From positions 3,472,001 to 3,536,000 of the forward strand of contig NC_016474.1 of the NCBI RefSeq assembly GCF_000226095.1: a stretch of DNA of 64,000 bases, written 5' to 3'. The DNA is from Thermothelomyces thermophilus ATCC 42464 (Eukaryota; Ascomycota; Sordariomycetes; Sordariales; Chaetomiaceae). How positions within the stretch are numbered: the stretch's first letter is position 1; every line of letters begins with the position of its first letter. The notes below the pieces were generated by a model. The model did no database searches, was not told where the DNA came from, and saw only the letters and a list, made by a program, of their open reading frames with translations. Positions 44,612 to 59,700 of this stretch are shown here, one piece after another. A program made the translations under genes and the position numbers.

Positions 44612-45989
44612 GACGATCGGTGGCAAGGCGGTTGAACGCCAGTCGGCTTGCCGCAAGTACACCAGTGTACTGTTCGCAGTTGCGCGCCGGGTGCAGGACG
44701 CAATCGCCGGAGGACTCGAGGGCACGGTGCGGTGCGGTGCGGTGCGGTTGATAACTCCACTTCCTGGGCCCTTCTGTGAGTTTCGATGCGGGGGGGAAGA
44801 ACGGTGTGGCATACATACACGAATCGGCGAAATGTGTGCGGTAGCGATGTCACGCGAACATGTCTCTCGGCCAATGCAACCGTGATTGTTCAAAGCAGCT
44901 TTTTTGTTTGAAAATAATGATCGAGAGCCGTTGTTGCGAAGAAGAAAAGAAAAGAAAAAAAAGAAGTTAAGTGACAACGCTGACTCGCGGGAGCCACAGC
45001 GCAGCCAAATAGCAAACAACACCGCGGCTGGCACAACGATTGCATGCGCAAGCGGGCAGGGCAGAAGTCGGGTAAGGGCCGTTTTGGCGGTTTCAATTCA
45101 GTGCACCGGCGATGCTCTTTGTCGGGTGGATGGAGGAAGGCCTATCGTTTGGTTTGCTCTTTAACCACGTGCAGGTGCAATTCGTTCCTTTCGTTTATTG
45201 ACTTCTCCGCGGTCTTCGCTCCTGCAATGACAAGCAGCAGGACCATCCCCCATCCCCCATCGGCAGCTCCGTCCTGTCGATCCAGGCCTTCCAGGCCTGC
45301 CAGGCCTTGGAGCAGGGCGGAGACAGTTTCTCGTGTACTGCGTAGTTATCGGATGTATGATGATGTTATCCACCAGTGCTGGCATCTTCGTTTCTAGATT
45401 CATCCAATCGCGACGTGGCAGCAAATCCCCGTGGGCCAGGGCCCTTGTCCCGCCAAAAGGGTCTCGGGTGGAGGCGCCGAGCCGCTCGCTACCTTTGCGG
45501 GTGCAAGAACCGGACGACTAACGTCATCCATACCCTGCTCAGCCACATACCCGATTCGGCCAGGCTCATTTCCAGCAAATTTCATCAAATTAGAACATCC
45601 ACCAGAGCAACCTAACGTTCTTAATTTTCTTCCAAACACTACTCTTCGACTCCTTTCGACATCACGATCACAATCACTAATAAGAAAAATCCCCCCGAGC
45701 CGTCACCGTACTGCTAGGACGAAGACCGATATCGAGACCTTGAAACCTTCTATATTTTACTAGATATAAGCGCTATATTATAGGGGGCTTAAAGAAGGGG
45801 TAGTCTTTTAGGGTGATATAGGGGGAAGGGAGGGTAATAAATGGGATAATTAGTATCTCTGGATTATTCTGGTTTGAATGTAATAGATTTGGTACTGCTA
45901 GAGCTAGAATTGGTCGAGTTATTATACTGCTGTTTGTCATATTTTTGCTTGTGAATTAAATAGCCGAATTAGGTGTGTGGCCGAAAAGG
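44612..45989. other. LRR gene promoter and transition to AT-rich repeat block
   Basis: 44612-45600 is ordinary GC-rich DNA with the probable leader and promoter of the LRR gene; a TGCGG tandem (about 44729-44747) is present. From about 45750 the base composition turns AT-rich, although the first recognisable element begins only at 45990, so mutation has spread into or the flank is itself repeat-derived. No gene is supported. Confidence 0.5.
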
Positions 45990-46413
45990 TGTCACGGAAA
46001 TATGCATGCAGCTGCCGCCTGGGCCACCGACACAAACGGGCCAATCAAGCCGAAAGAATGACGGACCAATCAGGACAGGATCACACTTGGCAAGAAATGA
46101 TCCTAGCAGAGGATCACTAGCTCACGACGTGAGCCAGGTGAGCTAGTACAGAGGATCACCACGACCGCTAGTAATCCTAGGAGTATATATATAAATAGTC
46201 ACTTGTTATAGTAGACTCTAAGAGTTTACTAGTAGTAATAATTACAATTATAGTACTTATACTAAGTATTACTAATTATTATAAGAGATAACTCTAAGTG
46301 TTATTATAAACTCTTTAGCTTTACTAAATCCCTTAGACGACCTGCCTACTTGTCACGCTTAACCTACCTTTGTCTAAACCCTTTTAGAAGAAGTCTAAGT
46401 TAGGTTTATTATA
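45990..46413 (+). repeat. 5' LTR of element A
   Basis: 424-bp LTR starting TGTCACGGAAATAT and ending in a mutated ...CACA-type end. It shares diagnostic bases with the LTR at 61118-61545 (CACCGACACAAAC, AGTACAGAGGATCACC), which identifies that copy as its partner. Confidence 0.9.
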
Positions 46414-49249
46414 TATTATTACTACTCCCTTTGTTCTATCATGGTTCAGAATAGAGGTAACTTTGACCTTAACATCGATATAGCTACTAACGTTATAGCC
46501 GAATAGCTGCTTGCTTAGCTTAGTTAACTCTAGCAGTGGATCTAGGAGTTAGACTAGAGAGATAAGGCTACTTAAGCTCGAATTAAGGAACTCGAGAACC
46601 GTAAAAAGTACTTATAGAAGTTAGTTAACAAGGCCTACGCTAAAATCGAAGTACTTAAGGGCGCTAAAGTAAAGCGTATTAAGATCAAACTACCTAGTAA
46701 ATATAGAGGAACTAAGGAAGATCTTATAAGGTTCCTAATAAACCTCTGATTTTACTTCTAGCTTAATGATAACAAGTTTCTAGATAACAAAGCCAAAGTC
46801 CTCTATATAGCTATAAGACTAGAGGGTAAGGTACTTAGATAGTTTAAGCCTATATAGAATGACTATCTTACTAAGGAAGACAAAGACGACTAAGACGTAT
46901 TTATATAAGCAGTCTTCTAATCTTATAACCGTTTCGAAAAAGAGCTTTAGAAAGTTTTTAGCGATAAAGATAAGAAGATTTATATATAAGAAAGACTTGC
47001 TAATCTCTAATAGACTAAGTTAGTAACCTCCTATACTATATAGTTTAGATAGGATATACTTAAGTCTTAGCTTAACGATAAGGCGTTGATATAATTATTC
47101 TATAATAGCTTAAAGGAAAAGGTTAAGGATAAGCTATATAAGTATAATCGGCCTAAGACTCTAGACAAATATATTATATAGGCTATCAAAATCGATAATT
47201 AACTCTATATATAAGAGCAATAGAAACAAGGTCAAATAAACGAAACCATAGTTAAGGCTAACGACAAGAAAAAGTAAACATATATTAGTACCTTATATAG
47301 GACGTACCCTAGAGCTATAGATATAGATATAGCATAAAAGCAAGACTAGAAGAAGACATCTAAAGACAAGTCTAATATTACCTACTATAACTACAGAAAG
47401 AAAGAGCACTATAAGTAAGAATATCAAAGCCTAAAGAAAGAGTAGAAGACAGTCCCTAGAAAGGAAATTACGGCTATCGACAAAACCACTAAGGATATTA
47501 TCAAAGTAGCGGCTACAAGCTACAAAGACAAGGGCAATGACACAGACAATCTTAGACACGACGGTAACGGTAAAGACGAACAAGCACCGTACTCCGAACT
47601 AGTCACTATAGATCCAGAGATAGGTCTTGCCAAATAGGACATGGTAGGAGAATATGCACCGCCAGTTTTGATTCTCCTAGCCTTAAGGCAGTAAGGTTTT
47701 ACAGTTATATAAAGGAGGGATAGATTATAGACAATAGATACCTAAGGAATCGAAAGACCTAGACCTAATGTTTTATTCCTTTAGGAACGAATTGAATAGT
47801 ACTATAACGAAGTTTTCTAACTTAACATGGAACTACGCGAATAGGATAGACGCTTAATTCGACTTGCTTAGTAGAGTAATAAAATGAGAGATGAAATGAG
47901 GGAACTTTAACATATCGTAGAAATTATTAAAGGAGAATAGCCTATGACATATAATAGGCCTAATAGCTACGCTAAGTATCTTAATGGCTAATAACTTAGT
48001 AATAATATACAGAACCTAGAATACTAGTTTATATATATAAACCATAGAAAGGACAAACGTACGTAAGAAAGCTACTAGAAAAAATACTCCTATGTTAGTA
48101 CTAGAGTATTTACGGTCTATATATAATAGGAAGGATTTGGGAAAGAATTCTAATACCTCCTAGGCGATGCTACGTGACTGTACCTTCGATATAAGGCACA
48201 TGCGTAAGTGCCTTAGTTCTAGTATATAGTATATAAATGCTAATATTACTTCTATAACAAATTCAAAAACAATCACTAGCCGACCTAATAAGGAAATAAG
48301 GATAGAAGCTTATACCCTGTGGAATAGGTCTACAATATAGGAAACAAAGTAGCTAAATTGCTCTAGAAGATCAAAGCCTACGATTTAGAAGGCATTACGA
48401 TAGTTCTAAGATGAGCCTAGCCTAGGCACTACAGAACCAGACGAGATATATAGGACTTATGCTAGAGTAACGATTACCTCTATTATACGGATGAAAAGAA
48501 ATTGCGAATTTGGGAGCTTTAGACGAAGCTATAGTACATACGACAGAAAGTAGAACAGACCTAATAGTAAGAAGCCGTAAGCACTTAATAGCTTATAGAA
48601 ATAAGCACGATCGATAAAGCCGCTATTAGCCGAACAACTAAAGAGGTTAGTACTAACCTAGGAAATAGGTTAGGGCCCTTTAAGGGGCCCGGAAGCTATT
48701 AACGCCTATGTAGCAGCGGGTAGTAGCGTAGTATAGGAGGAACTGGCGTAAGAGACTACTATATCGAGACCTCCGGCAGAAACATAGGAAATCGCCGCAA
48801 TCTTTAGACGACGGCGGCAAGATAAGCGATTATAGATAATAGCATAGTAAAAACAGTACAAAATACTCGTACTAGTAGATAGTAGAGCAGAGATAAACCT
48901 AATTTTGCCGACACTTGTAAATTAGCTATAGATACCCTAGAGAATAAAGCGGAAGCATAGCATAGTCAAAGGGCTATTTCCGATGTAATAGGTATATAGA
49001 GAGACCAAACTAATTAATATTACTATAGTAGGGAAGACTATAGCAGTCGTATTTAGCATTATAGATATAGGCAACGACAAAGATATAATATTAGGGTTAC
49101 TATAGTATAAAGATTACGACCTAGACATTAGCTAGAAGAATGGTAGCTACCTATAACCCTAAATGAAGTTATATTTGACTAGTAAGATAGGGAGCACGCA
49201 AGGATCATGAGCAGATAATGCTTAAGGAAAGGCATATCCTACGGATCCA

Positions 49250-49673
49250 TGTTATAGAAATATATATGCAGATACCGCCTAAGCCACTGGCACGAACAGG
49301 CTAATTAAGCCAAAGGAATGATAGACTAATCAGGATAGGATCACGCTTAGCAAGAAATGATCCTAATAGAGGATCACTAGCTTACGATATAAGCTAGGTA
49401 AGTTAGTATAAATAATCACCACGACTACTAGTAATCCTAGGAGTATATATATAAATAGTTACTCGTTATAGTAGACTCTAAGAGTTTACTAGTAGTAATA
49501 ATTACAATTATAGTACTTATACTAAGTATTGTTAATTATTATAAGAGATAACTCTAAGTGTTATTATAAACCCTTTAGCTTTACTAAATCCCTTAGACAA
49601 CCTGCCTACTTGTCACGCTTAACCTACCTCTATCTAGACCCTTTTAGAAGAAGTCTAAGTTAGGTTCGTCATA
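49250..49673 (+). repeat. 5' LTR of element B
   Basis: 424-bp LTR, same family as the A LTRs but with B-type diagnostic bases (CACTGGCACGAAC, AGTATAAATAATCACC). It is followed by the same interior sequence that follows the A 5' LTR. Confidence 0.9.
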
Positions 49674-52600
49674 TATTATTACTACTCCCTTTGTTCTATC
49701 ATAGTTTAGAACAGAGGTGACTTCGACCTCGACATCGATATAGCTACTAACGTTACGGCCGAACAGCTGCTCGCTCAGCTTGGTCAACTCTAGCAGCGGA
49801 TCTAGAAGTTAGACTAGAGAGACAAGGCTGCTTAAGCTCGAATCAAGGAACTCGAGAACTATAAAAAGTACTTATAGAAGTTAGTTAACGAGGCCTACGC
49901 TAAAATCGAGGCACTTAAGGGCGCTAAAGCGAAGCATATTAAGATCAAACTACCTAGTAAATATAGAGGAACCAAGGAGGATCTCGTAGGATTCCTAATA
50001 AACCTCTGATCCTACTTCTGGCTTAATGACGATAAGTTTCTAGACAATAAAGCTAAAGTCCTCTATATAGCTATAAGACTAGAGGGTAAGGCACTTAGAT
50101 AGTTCGAGCTTATATAGAACGACTATCTTATAGAAGAAGACGAAGACGACCGAGACGTGTTTATATAGGCAGTCTTCCAATCTTATAATCGTTTTAAAGA
50201 AAAGCTTTAGAAGGTTTTTAGCGACAAAGACAAGAAGATTTATATATAAGAAAGACTTATTAATCTCTAACAGACTAAGTTAGTAGCCTCCTATACTATA
50301 TAGTTTAGATAGGATATACTTAAGTCTTAGCTTAACAATGAGGTGTTAATGTAATTATTTTATAATAGCTTAAAGGAAAAGGTTAAGGACGAGCTATATA
50401 AGTATAATCGGCCTAAAACTTTAGACAAATATATTATATAGGCTATTAGGATCGATAATCGACTCTATATACGAGAGTAATAAAAACAAGGATAAATAAA
50501 CGGAACTACGGTTAAGGCTAACGACAAAAAAAAGTAAGCGTATATTAGTATCTTATATAGGACGTACCTTAGAGCTATAGATATAGATATAGCATAGAAG
50601 CAGGACTAGAAGAAGATAACCAAAGATAAGTCTAATATTACCTACTATAACTACAGAAAGAAGGGGCACTATAAGCAAGAATACCAGAGCCTAAAGAAAG
50701 AATAGAAACTAGCCCCTAGAAAGAAAATTACGGCTATTAACAAAACTACTAAAGACGTTATCAAAGTAGTAACTACAAGCTATAAAGACAAGGATAGTGA
50801 TATAGATAGTCTCGGATATGACGGTAACGGTAAAGACAAACAAGCACTATACTCCGAACTGGTTACTATGGACCTAGAGACAGGTCTCGCCGAATAGGAC
50901 ACGGCAGGAGAGTATATACCGCCAATTTCGATTCTCCTAGCCTTGAGGTAGTAGGGTTTCATAGTTATACAGAGGTAGGATAGATTATAGACAACCGATA
51001 CCTAAGGAATTAAAAGACCTAGACCTAATGCTCTATTCCTCTAGGAACAAATCGAATGATACTATAACGAAGTTTTCCGACTTAATATGGAACTATACGA
51101 ATAGGATAGACACTTGACTTGACTTGCCTAGTAGAGTAATAAGACGAAGGACGAAATAAGGGAACTCCGATATATTGTAGAAGCTATTAAAGGAGAATAG
51201 CCTATGATATATAATAGGCCTGATAGCTATACCGAGTACCTTGACGATTAGTAACTTAGTAATGACGTACGGAACCTAGAATACTAGTTTATATGTGTAA
51301 ACTATGGAAAAGACGAGCATACGTGGGAAAGCTACTAGAAGAAACACTCTTATCTTAGCATTAGAGTACTTACAGCCTACGTATAGTAAGAAGGATTTAG
51401 GAAAGAATTCTAATACCTCCTAGGCAACGCTATATGACTATACCCTCGATACGAGGCATATATACAAGTGCCCTAGTTCTAGTATATAGCATACAAATGC
51501 CAATATCACTTCTATAACAAATTCGAAAACAATTACTAGCCAACTTAATAAGGAAATAAGGACAGAGGCTTGTACCCTGTGAAATAGGTCTATAATGTAG
51601 GAAACAGAGTGGCCGAATTGCTCTAGAAGATCGAAACTCGCAATCTAAAAGGCATTACGGTAGTTCCAAGACAAGCCTAGCCTAGGCACTACGGAACCGG
51701 ACGAGACATATAAGACTTGTGCTAGAGTAACGATTGCCTCTATCACGCGGACGAAAAGAAATCACGAATTCGGGAGCTTTAGATAAAGCTATAGCACGTA
51801 CGACGAAAAGTAAAACAGACCTAATAGTAAGAAGCCGTAAGTACCTAATGGCTCACGGAAATGAGCACAATTAATAAAGCTACTATCAGCCAAACAACTA
51901 AAGAGGTTAGCACTGACCTAGGAAACGGGTCAGGGCCCTTCGAGGGGCCCGAGAGCTATTAACGCCTATGTAGTGGCGAGTGGTAGCATAATATAGGAGA
52001 GACTGGCGTAGGAGACCACTATATCGAGACCTCCTAGCAAAAACATGGGAAATCGCTGTAATCTTTAGACGATGGCGGCAAGATAAACGACTATAGATAA
52101 TAGTACAATGGAAACAGTACGAAATGCTCGTACTAGTAGATAGTAGAGCAGAGATAAACCTAATTTTGCCAATACTTGTAAATTAGCTACAGATACTCTA
52201 GAGAATGAAGCGGAAGCATAGCATAGTCAAAGGGCCATTTCTAACGTAATAGGTATATAGAGAGACCGAACCAATCGATATTACTATGGTAGGGAAGACT
52301 ATAGTAGTCGTATTTAGTATCGTAGATATAGGTAACGATAAAGATATAATATTAGGATTACCATAGTATAAAGATTATAACCTAGACATTAGCTAGAAGA
52401 ATAGTAGCTACTTACGACCCTAAATGGAGTCGTATTTGACTAGTAAGATAGGAAGCACGTAAGGATCGCGAGCGGACGATGCTTAGGGGAAAGCATATCC
52501 TATAGATCTACTATAAGAGACGGATAGTGGCAGGCAGACCACTACAGACTCTAGAAGAGGTGGCATAACGACATCGATATCGCGATAGGAAGAACGAGCT

Positions 52601-55600
52601 AAACCGCCGATAGCTATTCTCTCCGTTAACGAATGTAGAGCACTATAATTAGAGTAGTAGGTTAAGATAGGAGAAATCGCTAGTATTACTATAGACAGAA
52701 CCAAGTTCGTATACTATTAGAAAACCGAGAGACAAGACAAGACTAGGAAAGTACTAAAGGAATACGAAGGATACCTAGCATTTAAACCGAAGTATCTAGA
52801 AGGATTACTAGAATACGGCCTATAGGATTACGAGATTAAGCTTAAAGAAGGAGTATAACTAAAGTTCTTCAAGATTTACTATATAAGCTAGATATAGAAC
52901 AAAGAACTTAAGCGATATTTAGAGGAGAACCTTCGAAGAGGACATATCCGCCTGTTAATATCGCTAGCAGGCTACCTAATCCTATTTATGCCTAAGAAAG
53001 ACAGAAAGCTATAGTTATACGTTAACTATTAGTAACTTAATAAACAGACCGTGAAAAATCAATACCTATTACCGCTAATCTTATAGTTCCGAGATTAGTT
53101 AGCAGGAGCCTAATATTTTACGTATCTTGACTTGCTATTAGCCTATAACTATATACGGATCAAAGAAGGCGACGAGTGGAAAACGGCCTTTAGGATACCC
53201 TATAGCCACTACGAGTACCTCATTATACCATTCGGACTTACGAACGCGCTAGCAACGTTCTAAGCCCTAATTAATCAAGCTATCTAACCCTTTCTCGACA
53301 AATTTATAATATATTATCTTGACGATATACTTATCTTCTCTAAGACGATAGATAAATACTAGAAGTATATAAAAGTAGTGCTAGACGCGCTATACACGTA
53401 CAAACTATCAGTTAATAAGGAAAAGAGCAAATTCCACGTTAGGAAAACGGTATTTCTAAGATATGAAATATCCCTAGGACAAATTCAGATAGAACCTTCA
53501 AAGGTTAAAGCTATTAAGAATTGGCTATAACCGACGTTAGTCACAGAAGTACAAAGCTTCATCAGATTTACAAACTTCTACCGAATGTTCATTAGGAACT
53601 TTAGAGCGATTATACGACCTTTGTATAAACTTACTAAGAAGAATGCCAAATTCTAATAGGAAGAGCGATATAAGCAAGCATTTATAAAGATTTGTAATAC
53701 CATTACTAAAGATCTAGTACTAGTACTACTAGACCCTAAGAAGCTATTCGAGGTAGAAATGGACGCTTCAGACTACACTATTAGAGGATAATTGGGATAA
53801 CGAGACGGATAAGGGAAGCTATATCCTATAGCCTTCTTTTCGAAGAAGCTCAATAGACCACGTCTTAATTATCCGATCTATAATAAGGAACTACTTACGA
53901 TTATTAAAGCTTTTAAGGAATAGCGACTATACCTTAGTAGTACGATTAAACCGGTACAAGTATATATAGATCACAAGAACCTATAATACTTTACGACAAC
54001 GAAAGAACTTAACGGACGACAAATACGATAGGTAGAATTCCTCGTAGAATTTAACTTTAAAATCCGCTATAAGAAGGGCAAAGAGAATATATAAGCAGAC
54101 ACCTTAAGCCGACAAACGGATCACATAGAAGGATAAATAGGAATAACACTACCGTTGTTCAAGGAACGAACAGACAGAACGCTATATTACGAAACGTAGA
54201 TACCTATAGAAGATGATCTACTCGACTTGTTCTTAGAATGCTATATAATCTTTTAAGAGGAAAGGATTAACGAGGCATAGTATTAAGCAGCACCTAGACT
54301 AGTAATACCTAATGGAGTGGAAGAAAAAGATAGAAAACTCTGGTACTAAGGCAAAGCGTATATCTACGATAAAGATCAACAGCTACGGATGATTCGAGAA
54401 CTCTACAAGTCGAAACTTGGAGGATATAAAGGAGTTACGAAGACTGCCGCACAAGTCAAGAAATATTATGACTTTCTATAGTTAATGGCACGAGTTAGGG
54501 AAGTTATATGGAACTACGACATTTGCAATTAAAGCAAAACGGCACGATATAAGCCGTATAGGCTACTTTAGCTACTACTAATAGCTAATAAACTATAGAG
54601 TTTAGTTACGATAGACTTTATTACAAAGCTGCCAGAATCTAAGGACACGGCCATAGGAGTAATCTACGATAGTATTCTTACTATAGTAGATTGCCTAACT
54701 AAGTAGGTATACTTCTTTCCTTACAAGGAGTCCTAGATAGCTAAATAGCTAGTAGACATAATCTATTAGCAAGTTATATTAGTATATGCTTGGCTGTAAG
54801 AATAAATTACCGACAGAGATACTAAGTTCGTATCGAAGTTCTAGCAAGCGTTAATATAACGATTAGGCATCAATAACAAGCTATTAACGGCATATTACCT
54901 ATAGACCGATAGACAAATAGAGCGATTAAACCAAGTTATTAAGTAATATCTCCGTTCTTATGTCAACTACTAGTAAGACGACTAGGTCATGCTATTACTA
55001 ATAGTACAACTCGCCTATAATACGACGCCGATAGAAACGACCAAAGTTACACCATTCTTCGTAAACTATAGATATAAAGCAGACCTTAGGCAAGGACCAG
55101 AGGTCACAGTACCAAGAGTAGCAGTTAAAGTAGAACAAATGTATACATTATATGAAAAGCTTAAAAAGGAACTCGAGTTTGTCAAGACTAGAATAAAGAA
55201 CTACTACAACAAATATAGGCTCAAGGGACCTTACCTAGAGAGGGGAGACAAAGTCTACCTAATCGCACGAAACTTACGAACTAAACGACTAAGCGCGAAG
55301 CTAGACTTTAAGAAGGTCGGACCCTTCATTATCAAAGAACGAATTTCGACATCTAACTACCGATTATTGTTATTATTATCTATATAACTATAGACGGATA
55401 TTTTTTATATTTTACTCCTTGAACCAGTACCGAAAAACGCTAAGGTTATTACATATATTAAAGTAGAAGATAAGGAAGAAGAATAGAACGTCGAAGAAAT
55501 TCTAGATTTATATATTATTAACAGGGAACTATAATATCTAGTTAAATAGCTTGATTTTAGACTAGAAGATAACTTATAAGAACTAGTTAAGAACTTAAAC

Positions 55601-56374
55601 TACCCTAAGAAACTAGAACAGTTCTACCGGCAGAACCCGGATCAACTATAGGCACTAGCTCGGACAAAACGGCCAAGTCAGCCTCCGACAAATCTAGGCC
55701 TAAAGAAGACTAGTCAAACGGGACGTCAGCACCCTAGGACCATATATCACTAATAATACGTACTTCGGAATCCCGCACCCTCCGTTCTTCCGCCTCTATT
55801 TCCTCTAGAGACTGTATACCTCGATGAAACAGCTCGGAACCCCGCTCCTTTAAGAAACGTTTCTAGTGACGAAGACGAGCTAATCGACCGATAGCTGTCT
55901 AAAGTTAAGTCTGAAGGACAAAAAGGGCCTCTTTGGCATTAGCCTCTTCTTGCTCTACACGCTTTTGTTTAGATATAATCTTTGTTATTATAAAGAATTA
56001 GCTACGAACACTAAGGCAATAAACCAAGTCATAAATAAGCAGACGCTACGTCAGAACCATTATAAGAACGACCCTAATATATATACTTGCTATAGTAAGA
56101 AGAGCCTAACGCTATATAATAAGCCAAGTTCTACTTAAAATACTATAAATATGGCATGACATCTACGTTAGAAGAATTAATAAAAGAAGCAAGCGCAGCG
56201 CGCTATTAGGATTTCGAGGATCGGCGCTTAGAAACACAATCTACCATCTTGTCAGTTACTAGTAATATAGGAAAAGGGAAAAATTACAAGGTATACATAG
56301 AAAAGGATATTAGCGCTATTTGAAACGGCCTAAAAGAGGGCTTTCAGGTCAAAAGCCTCGGAGGGAGGGCATCG

Positions 56375-56798
56375 TATCACGGAAATATGTATACAGATGC
56401 CGCCTAAGCTACTGGCACGAACGGGCTAATCAAGCCGAAGGAATAATGGACTAATTAGGACGGGATTACGCTTGGCAAGAAATGATCCCAATAGAGGATC
56501 ACTAGCTTACGATATGAGCTAGGTAAGCTAGTATAAATGATCACTACGACTACTAGTAATCCTAGGAGTATATATATAAATAGTTACTTGTTATGGTAGA
56601 CTCTAGGAGTTTACCAATGGTAATAATCACAATTATAGTACTTATATCAAGTATTGTTAATTACTATAAGAGATAACTCTAAGTGTTATTATAAACCCTT
56701 TAGCTTTACCAAATCCCTTAGATGACCTGCCTACTCGTCACGCTTAACCTACCTCCGTCTAGACCCTTTTAGAAGAAGTCTGAGTTAGGTTCGTCACA
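56375..56798 (+). repeat. 3' LTR of element B
   Basis: 424-bp partner of the LTR at 49250-49673, sharing the CACTGGCACGAAC and AGTATAAATGATCAC variants. It ends in GGTTCGTCACA, immediately followed by the target duplication and the resumed interior of element A. Confidence 0.9.
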
Positions 56799-59700
56799 AT
56801 CTACTACAAAAGACAGATAGTGGCAGGCAGACCACTACAGACTCTAGAAGAGGCGGTATAACGACATCGATGTCGCGACAGGAGGAACAAGCTAAACTAC
56901 CGATAGCTATTCTCTCCGTTAACGAATGCGGAGCACTGTAATTAGAGTAATAGGTTAAGACAGGAGAAATCGCTAGCATCGCTATAGATAGAACCAAGTT
57001 CGTATATTACTAGAAAACTAAGAGACAAGACAAGACTAGGGAAGTACCGAAGGAGTACAAGGGACACCTAGCATTTGAACCGAAGCATCTAGAAGGATTA
57101 CTAGAATATAGCCTATAGGATTACGAGATCAAGCTTAAGGAAGGAGCATGACTAAAGTTCTTCAAGATTTACTATACAAGCTAGACATAGAACGAAGAAC
57201 TTAAGCGATATTTGGAGGAGAACCTTCGAAGAGGATATATCTACCTGTTGACATTGCTAGCAGGCTACCTAATCCTGTTTGTGCCTAAGAAAGATAGAAA
57301 GCTATGATTATATATTGACTATTGGCAACTTAACAAATAGACTATAAAAAACTAATACCCGTTACTACTGATCTTATAGCTCTAAGATCAGTTAGCAGGA
57401 GCCTAATATTTCACATATCTTGACTTGCTATCGGCCTATAACTATATATAGATCAGAGAAGGCAACAAGTAGAAAATAGCCTTTAGGATACCCTATAGCC
57501 ACTATAAGTACCTCGTCATACCATTCGGACTTATAAACACACTAGCAACGTTCTAAGCCCTAATTAATCAAGCTATCCGACCCTTTCTCGACAAATTTAT
57601 AGTATGTTATCTCGACGATATACTTATCTTCTCCAAGACAATAGACAAACACTAGAAGTATATAAAAGTAGTACTAGACGTGCTATATGCGTACAAGCTA
57701 TCAGTTAACAAGGAAAAGAGCAAATTCCATGTCAAGAAGATAGTCTTTTTAGGATACAAAATATCCCTAGGACAAATCTAGATAGAACCTTTAAAGGTTA
57801 AAGCTATCAAGAATTAGCTACGACCGATGTTAGTTATAGAAGTACGAAGCTTTATCGGATTTACAAACTTCTACCGGATGTTTATCAGGAACTTTAGAGC
57901 GATCGCACGACCTTTATACGAGCTTACTAAGAAGAATACTAAATTCTAATAGGAAGAGTAATACAAGCAAGCATTTACGCAAATCCGTAACGCCATTACC
58001 AAAGATCTAGTACTAGTACTACTAGACCCTAAGAAGTCATTTAAGGTAGAAACGGACGCTTTAAACTACGCTATCGGAGGACAATTAGAATAACGAGACG
58101 GACAAGGAAAGCTATATCCTATAGCCTTCTTTTCAAAGAAGCTTAATAGACTATATCTTAATTATCTAATCTATAATAAGGAACTACTTACGATTATCGA
58201 AGCTTTTAAGGAATGGCGACTATACCTTAGTAGCACAATTAAACCGGTATAAGTATATATAGATTACAAGAATTTGCGATACTTTACAACGATAAAGGAG
58301 CTTAATAGATAATAAATATAATAGGTCGAATTCCTCGCAGAATTTAACTTTAAGATCTGCTATAAGAAGGGCAAAGAGAACATACAAGTAGACATCTTAA
58401 GCTAACGAACAGATTATACGGAAGGACAAACGGAAATAATATTACCGTTATTTAAGGAACAGACAGACAGAACGCTATATTACAAAACGCAGATACCCGT
58501 AAAAGATGATCCACTTAACTCGTTCCTAGAACACTATACAATCTTTTAAGAAGAAAGGATCAACAAGGCATAGTATTAAGTAGCACCTGGACTAGTGGTA
58601 CCTAACGGAGTAGAAGAAAGAGATAGGAAACTTTGGTACCGAGGCAAAGTATATATCTATAACTAGGATTAATAGCTATAGATAATTCGAGAACTCTACG
58701 AGTCGAAACTCAGAGGACATAAAGGAGTCACGAAGACTATCGCACAAGTCAAGAAACACTACGACTTTCTATAGTTAACGGTATAGGTTAAGGAAGTTAT
58801 ATAAAACTACGACATTTGTAATCGAAGCAAAACGGCACGATATAAGCTGTATAGGCTACTTTAGCCACTACTAATAGCTAATAAACTATAGAGCTCGGTC
58901 ACGATAGACTTTATTACAAAGCTACTAGAATCTAAGGATATGGCTATAGGAGTAATCTATAATAGCATCCTTACTATAGTAGATCGCCTGACTAAATAGG
59001 CATACTTCTTTCCCTATAAGGAGTCCTAGACAGCTAAACAGCTGGCAGACGTGATCTATTGGCAAGTTACATCAGTATACGCTTAGCCATAAGAATAGAT
59101 CACTGATAGAGACACCAAGTTTGTGTCGAAGTTCTGGCAAGCATTAATATAACGATTAGGCGTTAATAGCAAGCTATTAACAGCATATTACCTACAGACT
59201 AACGGATAAACGGAGCGACTAAACTAAGTTGTCAAGTAGTATCTCCGTTCTTACATTAACTACTAGCAAAACGACTAGGTTATACTATTACTAATAGTAC
59301 AACTCGCTTATAACATGATACTAATAGAAATAACTAAAGTTACACCATTCTTCGCGAACTACGGATATAAAGCAGACCTTAGGCAAGGACTAGAGGTCAT
59401 AGTGCCAAGAGTAGTAGTCAAAGTAAAATAGATGTATATACTATATAAGAAGCTCAAAAAGGAACTTAAGTTTGTTAGAACCAGAATAAAGAACTACTAT
59501 GACAAATATAGGCTCGAGGGACCTTGCCTAGAGAGGGGAGACAAAGTCTACCTAATTATATAAAACCTACAAACCAAACGACTAAGCACGAAGCTAGACT
59601 TTAAAAAGGTTAGACCCTTTGTTATCAAAGAACGAATTTCGACATCTAACTACTAACTATCGTTACCGTCATCTATATAACTACAGACAGATGTTTTTCA

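Larger units (their letters stand above)
49250..56798 (+). mobile_element. Ty3/Gypsy LTR retrotransposon B, broken, nested in element A
   Basis: A second fossil of the same family as A, in the same orientation. LTRs at 49250-49673 and 56375-56798 bound a 6.7-kb interior with gag (zinc-knuckle region near 50641-50685), protease (near 52125-52160), reverse transcriptase (YLDD at 53315-53326), RNase H, and integrase (near 54400-55390). It is flanked by a 5-bp target duplication (ATCCA at 49245-49249 and ATCTA at 56799-56803, one transition apart), and element A's pol region resumes exactly after it. A polypurine tract GAGGGAGGG (56361-56369) precedes the 3' LTR. It is broken by many transition changes, though somewhat fewer than A, in keeping with its younger age. 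Confidence 0.93.

Noticed and set aside
54989-55387. Open frame of 132 codons in the AT-rich block, as a host gene
   Set aside because: Its content is the C-terminal integrase region of retroelement B, so it is part of the fossil, not a host gene.
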